A stretch of 64,000 bases of DNA from contig CM060708.1 of assembly GCA_030686995.1 (NCBI GenBank), positions 181,386,615-181,450,614 of the forward strand. The letters are read 5' to 3'. Source of the stretch: Artemisia argyi. Taxonomy: Eukaryota; Streptophyta; Magnoliopsida; Asterales; Asteraceae. The stretch's first letter is position 1. The number at the start of each line of letters is the position of its first letter. Of the stretch, positions 11,743 through 21,912 are shown one piece after another. A program made the translations under genes and the position numbers. The notes beneath the pieces were generated by a model, which was not told where the DNA came from, did not search any database, and saw only the letters and a program-made list of their open reading frames with translations.

Positions 11743-12171
11743 ATGATCAGTCACTTTCCCTTGGTGTACATCTCTTCTGACTCAGATGGCTCAACAGACT
11801 CAGAAATAAGCTACTATTCTGACTCTGAGTTTGAAGATCCAGGGTGGACAGGTTACTTTCCTCCAATTGTGTCATCTTCATCAAAAAGTTCTACTATAAC
11901 AGATGCAGCAAGCACTACCAACCCTAAGCCCAAGAAGAAGAAGGATGTCCCTGGTTTATCTCTGGCTAATGAGCTTCCACATGCACTAACTCAAGCCTTG
12001 GAATCAGCTATACAAAACATGAAGTGGCCTGCTCCAAGAAAAGAGAAACCACCCAAGCAAGTTCTTGGCCTGCCTTGCCCAAGGAAGCAAGCTTCTTCTG
12101 AAAACAAAAAGAAAGCTGCTCAAAAAGGAAAGCATAGCTATGAGGGCAAGGGAAAAAGGCCTATGGAGTAG
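11743..12171 (+). CDS. Antisense ORF of copia A, unrecognised acidic-basic protein (142 aa)
   Basis: This intact frame runs opposite to the element, between the RT-RNase H end and the extra ORF. The N-terminal third is acidic and Ser-rich (SSDSDGSTDSEISYYSDSEF), and the C-terminal half is basic (KPKKKK, PRKQASSENKKKAAQK, GKGKRPME). It has no membrane span and no domain I recognise. Support for a real gene: a TATA box about 70 bp upstream, a good ATG context (GTAACCATGA), a 5' leader without other ATGs, and AATAAA at about 12296-12301 downstream. The composition would suit a nuclear or nucleic-acid-binding protein, but that is inference only. It does not look like a shadow of a sense gene, since the opposite strand has no domain here. 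Confidence 0.55.
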   Translation: MISHFPLVYISSDSDGSTDSEISYYSDSEFEDPGWTGYFPPIVSSSSKSSTITDAASTTNPKPKKKKDVPGLSLANELPHALTQALESAIQNMKWPAPRKEKPPKQVLGLPCPRKQASSENKKKAAQKGKHSYEGKGKRPME

Positions 12172-12381
12172 GTTATGTGTAGCTTGGCAGTAGGTTGTGT
12201 GGTAGTTGTCAGTGTCTTTTATGTGTATGTGGTCATCTGTGTTTGTATCATGGGTTGTCTTGTTTCTTTTGAATGTAACCACTCTTGAATGATGAATAAA
12301 TAGAAACTTTATCCTTTGAATGATACATGTAGCCTCCCCTTAACAAATGACTAACTAATAATTCCTTCCCTAAAAAATAGC

Positions 12382-15324
12382 TTAATTATTAATCATACCT
12401 ATACTCACAACTAAAAATGTAAATCTTGAAACATCAAAACCTTTTGTGAGTAGATCTGCTACATTATCATCAGTATGGACTTTAACCACATTAATAAGCC
12501 TGTGCTCATAGCAATCTCTAATAAAATGATGCCTGATCTGAATGTGCTTTGTCTTGGAGTGATAAACTGGATTCTTCACAATACAAATAGTACTCTCATT
12601 ATCAATGTTGATAGGAGTATTCTTGAAGTTGAACCCATAATCCAAAAGCTGATTTTGCAACCAAGGTACTTGTGCACAACAACTTGCAGCAACTACATAC
12701 TCTGCTTCTGTGGAAGAGGTTGCTGCAATTGTTTGCTTTTTGCATTGCCATGAGACTAATCTACTTCCAAGATATTGACACCCTCCAGTGGTTGATCTTC
12801 TGTCATAGTTATCACTAGCATAATCACTGTCTGAGAAAGCATGTAGATGAAAAGGTGACTCCCTAGGATACCATAACCCTAGCTTAGGTTGTTGCCTAAG
12901 GTACCTAAAAATTCTCTTGACAGCATTCAGATGTGAAACCTTGGGTTGAACTTGATGTCTAGCACATAAGCATACAGCAAAAGTAATGTCAGGTCTAGAT
13001 GCTGTTAAGTACATGAGGCATCCAATCATAGACCTGTATAATTTGACATCAACATCTTCTCCATCTTCATCTTTTCCCAAAGGTCTGTTAGTATCCACTG
13101 GTGTTGATGCTGGTTTGACAGTTGTGAAGTTGAATCTCTTAAGAATATCTGCAACATACTTATCTTGACTGATGTACATTCCACTGCTTGATTGTTGCAC
13201 TTGTAATCCCAAAAAGAATGTTAATTCTCCCATTGAACTCATCTGAAATTCTTTTTGCATAAGATCTTCAAATTCCTTCACCATAGATTGCTTAGTAACA
13301 CCAAAAATGATATCATCTACATAAACTTGCACAAGCATGATATCCTTCTTATCTCTTTTGATGAACAAAGTCTTATCAATAGCTCCTCTCCTATAACCAT
13401 GCTGTAATAGAAAATTTGAAAGTCTTTCATACCATGCTCTTGGAGCTTGATGAAGGCCATACAGAGCCTTGATTACCTTGTAGACTTTGTTTGGGTGTGC
13501 AGGATCTTCAAAACCAGGAGGTTGTTTAACATACACTTCTTCAGTGATGGTGCCATATAGAAAAGCACTTTTAACATCCATTTGATATACAGGGAATCCC
13601 ATATATAATGCAAAAGCCAAAAATAACCTTATGGCTTCAATCCTTGCCACAGGAGCAAAGAATTCATCATAGTCTACTCCTTCTTCCTGTCTATATCCTT
13701 GAGCAACCAGTCTTGCCTTATTCTTAATAACATTCCCTCTTTCATCTCTTTTTACCCTGAAGACCCATTTTGTTCCAATCAGTCTCTTACCATCAGGTAA
13801 GTCACATAATACCCATACTTCTTGAAGTTTGAACTGTAAGAGTTCTTCTTGCATAGCTTCAACCCAAATTTCCTTTTCCAATGCTTGTTTGATATTCTTA
13901 GGCTCTTCTTGAGACAGAAAACAAGCAAATAAGCATACTTGTTGATCTTTGTGATTCACCCTGTTCTGTTTGTAAATAAAGCTAAGTAAAGAAGTATGTT
14001 GTTGAGACATATTCTTAGCTTTAGTTCTTGTAAGCACTCCTGAAGTTGAGGGACCAATAATCTTGCTGACAGGATGATCTTTGTGAATCCTTAGAGTAGG
14101 AGTTGGTGATACTTCAAGATTATATTCCAAATTAGTGATGTCAAAGTCTTCATTAGAATCTGAGAAAATGCCTTCTCTCTCCAATTCGTCATCAGTATCT
14201 TCTAAGGCCGGCATGTTTGGATCATGTAAATCATCAGCATTCTTCCAATTTGAAGTTTCTATCGTTTGAGAAGTACTTTCAAATGGATCAGCAGTACTTT
14301 GTGGCAAAGTACTGTCAGTGTCTTTAGCCTTCATTGCAGCATCATAAGTTCTTTTGAGATCATCTTCATATGCCTTAGCAATGGTTTCTTGAAGAAGCAT
14401 CCTATTAAGTTCATCTTGGATGGCTTGGTCTTCATCAGATACTGTGGTTTTTGGTGGAGCAGTACTTTGAGGATCAACAGTACTCTTAGGTGTAACAGTA
14501 CTTTGAGGCTCAGAAGTACTTTTCTTCTCATCATTGATTCTATCACAAGTCTTATCTTCAGATCTTAAATTAACATCATGAACAATGTACTGTGTTTCTT
14601 CTTCAGTGGGAATAGCTTGATTTTCTTCCCTAACAGGCACATAGTTCATGGATGAAGACATTCAATCAAGATCAAACATCCAATCAGGACCTTTACCTTT
14701 ATGATTTTCCAGCTCTTCTTGAAAATCAACATGAAGACATTCTTGAACCTTCTTTGTAGCCCTGTTGTACACTCTGAATCCTTTGCTGTTGGTACAATAT
14801 CCCAATAGGTATCCTTCATCTGATTTCCCATCAAATTTACCTAAATTATCAATAGTGTTCAAAATAGTCAGGGGACATCCAAAAGGTTTCATAAACTTGA
14901 TGCTAGGTTTCTTTCCCATGAGTAGCTCATAAGGTGTCTTCACTTGAGGTTTTGTCACTGATACTCTGTTCAACAAATAGCAAGCAGCACTTACAGCTTC
15001 AGCCCAAAATGGAACAGGTAATTGGGAATCTGTAAGCATTGTTCTTGCTGCTTCTATCAGAGTTCTATTCTTTCTTTCTGCAACTCCATTTTGCTGAGGA
15101 GTTCTAGCAATACTGAATTCTCTCTTAATTCCTTTCTTGGCACAAAACTCATTCATAAGCTGATTCTTGAATTCAGTCCCATTATCACATCTAATGCCTC
15201 TAACATTGAGTCTTAACTGATTTTCAAGTGCTATTATGAGATCATGAATAGCATCAAAAGTTTCATCTTTGAATCCCAAGAAGGAGACCCAACTAAATCT
15301 GCTACAATCATCTGTTATGACCAA
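12382..15324 (-). pseudogene. Copia A integrase C-terminus, RT and RNase H (one stop)
   Basis: A single minus-strand frame runs from 15324 to 12382 with one TGA at 14662-14664. The first part is the integrase core (MVITDDCSRFSWVSF, then RCDNGTEF near 15180 and ARTPQQNGVAERKNRT near 15070-15110). A variable linker of about 250 residues at 13950-14650 holds repeated QST/KST peptides made by AGTACTTTG words. RT follows ([39 protein letters not shown] near 13305-13335). RNase H follows ([31 protein letters not shown]) and the frame ends SIGMINN at 12382. The 759-residue part from 14661 to 12382 is uninterrupted. Confidence 0.92.
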
Positions 15325-15327
15325 ACA

Positions 15328-16020
15328 TTACTTCTTTTTGTTCAAACTAACAACTGAGACAGGTCCAAACAGATCCATATGCAGCAATTCCAAAGGCTCT
15401 CTAATTGTTTTCTCTTCAATCTTCTTACAGGAAGCCTTGTGCTGTTTACCCTTCTTGTAAGCAAAACATGAATGATCAAGCTTGAATGTTTTAGAAGGTA
15501 AACCTCTAACTAAATTTCCTTTGACCAGCTTGTTGATGTTTTTGAAATTTACATGCCCTAGTCTCCTGTGCCATTGATGTGCTTCCTCCATTGTTGCCTT
15601 TGCAATCAAGCATGTTGCTCTTGAATTGATGTTCTTCAAGTCTATGCTATACACATCATTATTTCTTGGTGCTGTCAGCATGACCAAGTTTCTATCTTCT
15701 AACTTAAAATCAGGAGAAAGTATAAGACATTCTGTGTCCAAGAATAACACAGGATACTTCTTATCACAAATCTGAGAGACTGACAAAAGATTGAATTTAA
15801 GTTCCTCCACATATCTAACATTCTCAAAATCAATGTTTCCAGCCTTGATAGTTCCTTTGCCAGTTATTCTTCCTCCATCAGGATCATTCCCAAATGCAAC
15901 TTTTCCTCCAAAATAAGCTTTAAAATCCGACAAGAGCTCCTTTTCTCCTGTCATACTCCCAAAGCAACCACTATCAACAATAAGATGATCTTTAAGCTCC
16001 TCTTCTGGGTTGCCCTGCAT
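15328..16020 (-). pseudogene. Copia A protease and pre-integrase domain
   Basis: The frame begins near MQGNPEEEL, directly after the gag-frame stop at 16035. The aspartic protease active site is visible as IVDSGC (D-S-G), followed by the SMTGEKELL segment. The pre-integrase zinc domain (HQWHRRLGHVNFKNINKL ... HSCFAYKKGK) lies at about 15450-15580; it has HSCFAYKKGK where a CxxC pair is usual, so one zinc-binding Cys appears replaced by Tyr. A TAA at 15325-15327 interrupts the join to the integrase core, which continues in the same frame at 15324. Confidence 0.85.
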
Positions 16021-16034
16021 TTACATGAAAAAGG

Positions 16035-18863
16035 TTAGTTTCTTTTAGGAACCCAAGCCATTACTGACTTGTGTTCCCCTTGTGGAGTGACATACTCAAA
16101 TTCTTTGAGTATGTAATCACCACTATCTTTGAAAATATGATCAAGAATTAAGGTTTTTGTTTCCAAAACTGTTGGTTTATTTTGATCACTTTTCCCTTTT
16201 TCACCCTTAACTTCTGAAAGTACTGATTCTTCCCCAGCAATACTTTCTTTCTTAACCCATTTAGTTGTAACTTTTGGAGTTGGGTTAGCATATTTTCTTG
16301 TGTAGTAAGACCTTCTAGGTTTGTAGTAATTGTTTGTCCTAGGTCTTACACTTGAATTGTTGCTTTCAGCACTTTGGTTAGGGGACTTTCTGTCAGTACT
16401 TTGAGAAGGTACTGTGGGTTTGGAAAATGGTCTTTTCTGATGAGGGTTCCTATAGTCTTTTGAGAAATTACTATGGTTAATCCTATTGGTGTGATTCCAA
16501 ACTGGTTTGTTGTCCCTTGGCTTAGTCTCCATGTGACTTTGATTTGCAGACCTGGTCTTTGAGTATTTGCTAGGGTACTCTGAATGATAGTCACAATATT
16601 TTATCAAATGATGAGGACTGTAACATACATAACATAACTTTGGACCCAACATCCCAAATCCATGCCTAAAAGGTTTTCTAAAATTAGCAGTATTTTGAAA
16701 GTTTCTTCTTTGAGGTACTGCTGAATTATCAGCAGCACTTTGAAAAGTGTTTGAAGGTACTGCTTGTTTTAAAACCTTTTTCTCTTCAACCCTAGGTACT
16801 TCAACAGATTCTCCTAAAGTTTCAAAATTTAATTGACCTGTTAGCTTTTTCCTGAACTCTAAGTTATCCACCCCATAACAAGAGACATCTTTCCTAGGTG
16901 GTTGAAAACTACCTGGGGGATGTGGAACTGCATTATATCCCTTGTCTTTCTTATATTCAGGAGGTGTTGGACTAGGGTATTCCTCATCACTAGAAGTGTT
17001 ATCATCCAAACTAACAAATTCTTCATCACTAGTTGAGGTATCTACTGTAAGATTACTCTTAGATGGAATACCTTCTGTGCTATCATAACCTAGACCAGTT
17101 TTAAGATTTGTTGTTCTTTGTTTTTCAATAAATTGAACATGTGATAAACCTGATTCATTCCAAACTGCAAGTTTTTCTAACAACTTATCTCTATCTTTAG
17201 TAACTTTCTCTAGTTCAGACACCTTAGATCCTAGTTTCTATTCACTCAACTTAACTTGGTATTCTTGTTGCTTATATGTTTCAGCCCATGCTACTTCATT
17301 GTTTTCATGAGTTAGTATTTTGGCTTCCAATGACTCTAGAGTTATTTGGTAGCCAGCTATCTCAGACCTAGCCTTTTGAAATTTATTTCTTTCAGCTACA
17401 TATTCACTAAGTAACTTTTGATACATATCATTGCAATTGGAACATACCTCAGAGATAGTGGATGAACTTGGTGAAGTAGCTACCATGGCAAGCTGAACAT
17501 GATCTTCTTCAAACTCCATGCTCCAATCAAAACTTCCTAGACCATCTCTTGACTCCAAAGCAGCAAATCCAGGCTCTTCATCAAAAGCTGTACTCCAATC
17601 TTCCAATGCAACCATTGAGTAGGTTACAGGTTCATCATCAAACTCATTGGACCAATCAATCTCTGACAAAGTATCTTGAGCAACCAAAGCTTTTGATTTT
17701 GGTTCAGTAATAGGAACCTATTTTCTTTCAATCTTGGGCTGTTCAATCATCTTGTTTGCTTGATACTTTGCAAATTTGCATTCCCTTGCAAAGTGACCAG
17801 TCCTTTGACAATTGAAACACTCAATTTTGGACTTATCAAATGTTATTCCCTGTTTAGCTTTGAAATTAATGCCTCTTCCTGTCTTATTCACAAACTTTTT
17901 GATCCTTGCAGTGAGCATGGCAACTTGCCATCTGATGTCAATCTCCTCCAGAGCATCATCATCAATTTGCAGGATATCTTCTTGATAGGTTACAGGTAGA
18001 GATGCTTGTTGAGCAAAGAATGAACATAGAACAGCATCTGAGGAAGGAGTGTTTGATGATGATGAAGTGGTAGTGACCATAGTTGTACATGGAAGCTGAG
18101 TTTCAGTCACAGTACTTTAAACAGGATAAGCAGTACCTTTATTAGAAGTACTGCTTCTGTTTTCAAAAGATACAAAAGCAATGTTTTGGGGTTTCTGATG
18201 TGTGCTTGAACCTGTAGTACCATTCATCTCATGCTCATACACCTTCAGATTGTTGTAGAGATCATCAAAGTCCATTGTGTCCAAACCTGATTGTCCTCTG
18301 ATCATAGTAGCAACTACGTGCCATGCTGATGGTAAGCTTCTCAAGAACTTCAAGTTAGCATCTTCAATTGATGCCTCAGCATCATATAGTTCTAGCATGC
18401 TTAGAAGATTTTGGAATCTTCCATAAGCAGAATCAAGACCTTCTCTTTCACCAACAGTGAAAGTTTCAAATTGTTGCTTCAACAGGTTCCTGTGCATCTT
18501 TTTGGAAGCATCATTACCTCCAAACTTTTTCTTAATTGCAGCCCATAATTGTTTTGCATCCTGAGCATCATGAAACTTCAATAGGTGTCCATCAGGAATA
18601 GCAGACAATAGTATGTTGAGAGCTTTATCTTGATTTCTCTTAGCAGCAGCTGGAATGGTTGGTTGTGGTGGTTTAGGTTGTCCTTCTAGCTGTACCGGTT
18701 CTTCAATTTGCATATTACCATTGACAATCACATCCCATAGTGCATGGTCTGTGATGGCAATGTACTGCCTCATTTTCATGGCCCATAAATCATATTCTCC
18801 CTTCTTGACAGTAGGAATTCTAACAGCAGTGATGGATGGTGCAGGTGCAGCTTCTGTCGACAT
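16035..18863 (-). pseudogene. Copia A gag, nearly full length with three stops
   Basis: One frame runs from ATG 18863 to a terminal TAA at 16035-16037, interrupted by TAA at 18117, TAG at 17718 and TAG at 17238. It encodes the capsid-like gag: an N-terminal domain (GEYDLWAMKMRQYI), the KLWAAIKKKFGG-type core and SKKMHRNLLKQQFETF, then the zinc knuckle CFNCQRTGHFAREC near 17780-17820. Long charged and Asn/Ser-rich linkers with a second Cys-rich motif (CYVCYSPHHLIKYC near 16590-16635) complete it. The frame ends in VPKRN, and PR starts about 15 nt later in another frame. Several AGTACTTT words lie in the linker (16220, 16395, 16690-16760) and at the 18117 stop. Confidence 0.88.
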
Positions 18864-18926
18864 CTTGAAGGGTTGTTGTAGGATCGGTTTATAAGTTTGT
18901 CTTCTTAATCAGAGTTTCCAACACAA

Positions 18927-18940
18927 GCTCTGATACCACT
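18927..18940 (-). other. Copia A primer-binding site (initiator-Met tRNA)
   Basis: The plus strand GCTCTGATACCA at 18927-18938 is TGGTATCAGAGC on the element strand, the classic complement to the 3' end of plant initiator-Met tRNA. It lies 2 bp inside the 5' LTR. Confidence 0.95.
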
Positions 18941-19494
18941 TGTTGGATCGTAATACTCTGACCAAACTACTTGTAGCTTGTAAGGGTTTAATAATATTAA
19001 GTAAACTCAATACTATTAATATTGAAACACTGTTTAACCTTGTAAAGTATGCGGAATCTACTAACACAAAGCTTAAGAAGAACTTTATATTAAACCAAAC
19101 TTGAACCTGCTTGATACACAGATTCACTAACAATCTCTTACTATATCGACTTGTAAAGCTCTAAGACTCTTAGAAACTTCGACTAAAACTATGCTAAAAC
19201 TTATATCGACTAATACCTCTTAAGGCTCCTTTTATAGATAACCTTAAGTCAGTTTACATCATTATCTTGATCGACAAGTAATTATCCCTAACTAATTCTA
19301 GAATATTCGTTCAATATTACACATTAATCCTTTAGCTAATATTGCACATGAGTCCTTGTATACTACGAAGTACTTTGAATATTCTTCAATAAGCAGCAGT
19401 ACTTTGACTTTAATCTTCAGCAGTACTTTGACTTTAATCTTCTAGTAGCAGTACTTTGACAAACAGAAGTACTTTGATCTTTTATATCCCAACA
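18941..19494 (-). repeat. Copia A 5' LTR
   Basis: This 554-bp LTR pairs with 6970-7523. It holds five exact AGTACTTTGA words at 19369, 19398, 19422, 19450 and 19468. It is flanked on the right by the duplicated ACTAC at 19495-19499. Confidence 0.95.
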
Positions 19495-19901
19495 ACTACC
19501 CCATAGGTGTTATCATGGAGGGGTTGACCTTGGCGAGGCACACAGCAGAGGACGCTGAGGCACAGCTTGATTACTTCCTGAAGCCTGATGTGTCGCAGCT
19601 GCAAGTACCTGTCTTTGCACGTCCGCGTGACATTCTCAACCCTTTTACCCTTGAGAAGGAAATCCCTTTGAAGGAATCCTCAGAAGACCATGCCATGAGG
19701 CTTGCTAAGAAGAAGAGTGTGAAGTGGAAAGCCACCCTTTATGGTCTAGGTGCAGCGCATATCCCGAGGTATGATGGAGTACCTGTTAATGTGGCGACGG
19801 TGTCACCCAGGGATATTGATCTGCTGAAGAAGCTTGAAGAAGCTGGGAGGGATGTGCACCGGGTTGGCAGCTCAAAGCTTGAGCGTGCCCATAGTATGTA
19901 G

Positions 19902-20329
19902 GTTGTTTTGTAATAGATTAACATTTTTGTTGCACATGTGCATTGTTAAATCTATGTTTTGTATAAACTCGTAGTCTATAATAAATTTTTTATTTGATGG
20001 TGTAATTTTTACGCATGAAGTTTGTACTTAGTTATTTTGCCTTTATGTAAAAGACATCCATGGTATCTCCAAGAATCAAACTCCTATCTAAACGAACTTA
20101 AAAAAAGATTACAGAATCTATAATCACTTATAGTTATATATGAAGTCCATAACTTAATATATATGCGAATATAAAATTCATAAGTATATGGGTTAACTTG
20201 CAGCGTACTGCAAATACCCTATCAAGGAATCAAGAGTCTTGACTCATAATTTGTTAAACGCACATAGTGTGCATTGTTGCGTATCCGTCGTGGGATGCGC
20301 ATTGAACTTACTCCAACGTCTTGAGAGTG
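19902..20329. other. 3' flank of the Tat antisense gene
   Basis: The stretch is non-coding and A+T-rich. An AATAAA at about 19980-19986 is a likely polyadenylation signal for the plus-strand gene ending at 19901. Nothing else is recognised before the solo LTR. Confidence 0.5.
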
Positions 20330-20334
20330 AGATG

Positions 20335-21564
20335 TGTGGAAAACTAGAAGGGGGGTTGATTAGTTTACCGCTTTTTACTTGATTATCTTTTCAAAACTTT
20401 GCGTTTGTTTAAAGATATAAACTCAAGTTACTTGTTTAATTCTTTGAAAAGCTTTACGTGTAATTAGCAATTCTAACTAAAGACAATATGTAATAAGCAA
20501 AGACAAAGAAAGAAACGATCAAACCACGACACAATTGTTTATCGTGGTTCGGCTACAAGGACTCTTTTTCCTTGCCCTACATCCACGCCCCGAGTTTCCA
20601 ACTCGAGAGTTATAAGCACTAATCAACAACCTCCCTTTTCGGCGGAGAAAACCTTACAATCGTCGCTTACACTTTTACCGACACTAAGCTAGATGTCGAG
20701 TTCTTTTACAATGGTACAACCACTCCCGTCGTCGCTTACACTTTTACCGACACTAAGCTAGATGTAGAGTTCTTTTACAAGGGTACAACCACTCCCATTG
20801 TCGCTTACACTTTTACCAACACTAAGCTAGATGTCGAGTTCTTTACCAAGGGTACAACCACTCCCTTTACACTTATGTATTTTGAGGCCTAAAATACTAA
20901 CCGATCACATCTACACACGATACAAATGAAGTATAAACTACCAAAGCTTATACATAACAAAGCTAACAAGTCTTGCAACTTTAGGGTTGAAACTTGTAAC
21001 TTCTTGGATGAACTTGTGAACTCCCTTCCTACATAAGAGGATCACACAAGTCAAATGTTACTGAGTTAGTTGAAAGAATATATGAAATATATGTCCTAAA
21101 GTGATGCATGAAAATTAGCAAGTGGCTTGGTATTTATAGCAAAACAAACAGCAGGTCTGGCGGATACGGCGGAACCCTCAGATGGGTTCCGCCCGTGTAC
21201 CCCCAGGGTTCCGCCAGGCTTGCAGTAGGTTTTGCAATAAATCTTTCCAAACCAACCAAGATCACATCAACTAAATACTATTCAAACACATTGAATCAAA
21301 AGTGGAATGCTTCCAAAAATGTGTAAGACCTTATGGTAAGTCAATCACACAAACTTACCATAGTTGCATGATGTGACATGACACTTACTAAATAAAGAAA
21401 TAAAAACAATGTTTTGTTTAAAAAGAAATGTAAACCTAGTTATACAAGACTTAAAACTAAAGTGATGTTATTACTATAAACTAAAGTTCATACTTTGTCA
21501 TTAACAAAACTTAGCAAAGATCGTAAAATATAAATAACGTTTTTAGGCGATATTTGTATTAACA
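20335..21564 (-). repeat. Solo LTR 1 (1,230 bp), family shared with 28457-38725
   Basis: It begins TGTGGAAAACTAG and ends GTATTAACA. It is flanked by the 5-bp duplication AGATG at 20330-20334 and 21565-21569. No internal coding region, PBS or partner LTR is next to it, so a solo LTR is the best call. The TATA box in minus sense (CTATAAATA) is at 21131-21139. The start (CTAGAAGGGGGG, TTTACCGCTTTT) and the end match solo LTR 2. It sits in the Tat element between pol and the antisense gene. Confidence 0.85.
20661..20867. repeat. 69-bp tandem repeat, three copies, inside solo LTR 1
   Basis: Units start at 20661, 20730 and 20799, with the marker GTCGCTTACACTTTTACC and then CACTAAGCTAGATGT and GGTACAACCACTCCC. 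Copies differ at only a few positions. The second solo LTR of the family has a single related segment near 37560-37600, so the expansion is private to this copy. Confidence 0.88.
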
Positions 21565-21569
21565 AGATG

Positions 21570-21912
21570 TTTAACAAGGATTCGTGATCCAATGGTGATG
21601 GGGTTGCAACCCTCTTACTCAACGAGTTATTTAGTAGGTTTACTCATCCTTTTACCATCGTGGGTTTTAATAAATGCATGCGCGCCATGCAGGCAAAAAG
21701 ATAAATCAACAATATTGAGACATAAATAAGATGTAAACAATAAAGTTAAATGTGTCGCGGAGTTAGCTAGAAACCGCGATATTTGATTAATTCTTGCAAG
21801 TGTTTGGAAAAAGAAAAAAAATTTGCCTAAACAAAACAAAATGTAAATACACGGACATTTATTGAGCACTTACTAAAGTGCAGAGGTGTCTGTGCATGGG
21901 CCGTAGCCTTTC
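21570..21912 (-). other. Tat spacer downstream of pol
   Basis: This is non-coding sequence between the integrase end and the solo LTR. No domain, promoter or repeat stands out. Confidence 0.4.

Larger units (their letters stand above)
6970..19494 (-). mobile_element. Copia element A (Sirevirus-like, 12.5 kb), inserted in the Tat antisense gene
   Basis: Two 554-bp LTRs (6970-7523 and 18941-19494) are flanked by the duplication ACTAC at 6965-6969 and 19495-19499. The primer-binding site matches initiator-Met tRNA, and the polypurine tract is AGGGGAGGAT on the element strand. Order on the minus strand is gag, PR, INT, RT-RNase H (copia order), then an antisense ORF and a long extra ORF before the 3' LTR. 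The size, the extra ORF in the env position and the gag with a long linker fit Sirevirus-like copia. By eye the LTRs differ at about 8 of 554 sites. Confidence 0.92.
4879..19901 (+). pseudogene. Tat antisense gene: putative gypsy-type transposon (Transposase_28-like) protein, spliced, split by copia A
   Basis: I infer four exons: 4879-5479, 5585-5955, 6044-6589 and 6696-6969, the last continuing at 19500-19901 beyond the copia insertion. Introns have GT-AG ends (G|GTGGGT with GCGCAG at 5480-5584; GTAAGT with GTGCAG at 5956-6043; GTAGCA with TCGCAG at 6590-6695) and all keep the frame. The product of about 730 residues has an N-terminal domain of the plant family annotated as putative gypsy-type transposon (ISLFLCDVLNFYRLHIS, FPWTFEF, then MDLFSVVKLAKPT). 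A charged linker with KRRRH, a coiled-coil segment (about 6120-6560) and a C-terminal segment (DLYPHLVSSIAERR, WLISHGLRLA) follow. Its function is unknown; proteins like it occur as antisense ORFs in Tat elements. Breaks: TAG at 5122-5124, TAG at 6438-6440, a frameshift near 5690-5750 and the 12.5-kb insertion. An AATAAA signal lies near 19980. Confidence 0.75.

Noticed and set aside
20661..20867. CRISPR-like array
   Set aside because: The 69-bp units are contiguous, with no unique spacers, in plant DNA inside an LTR.
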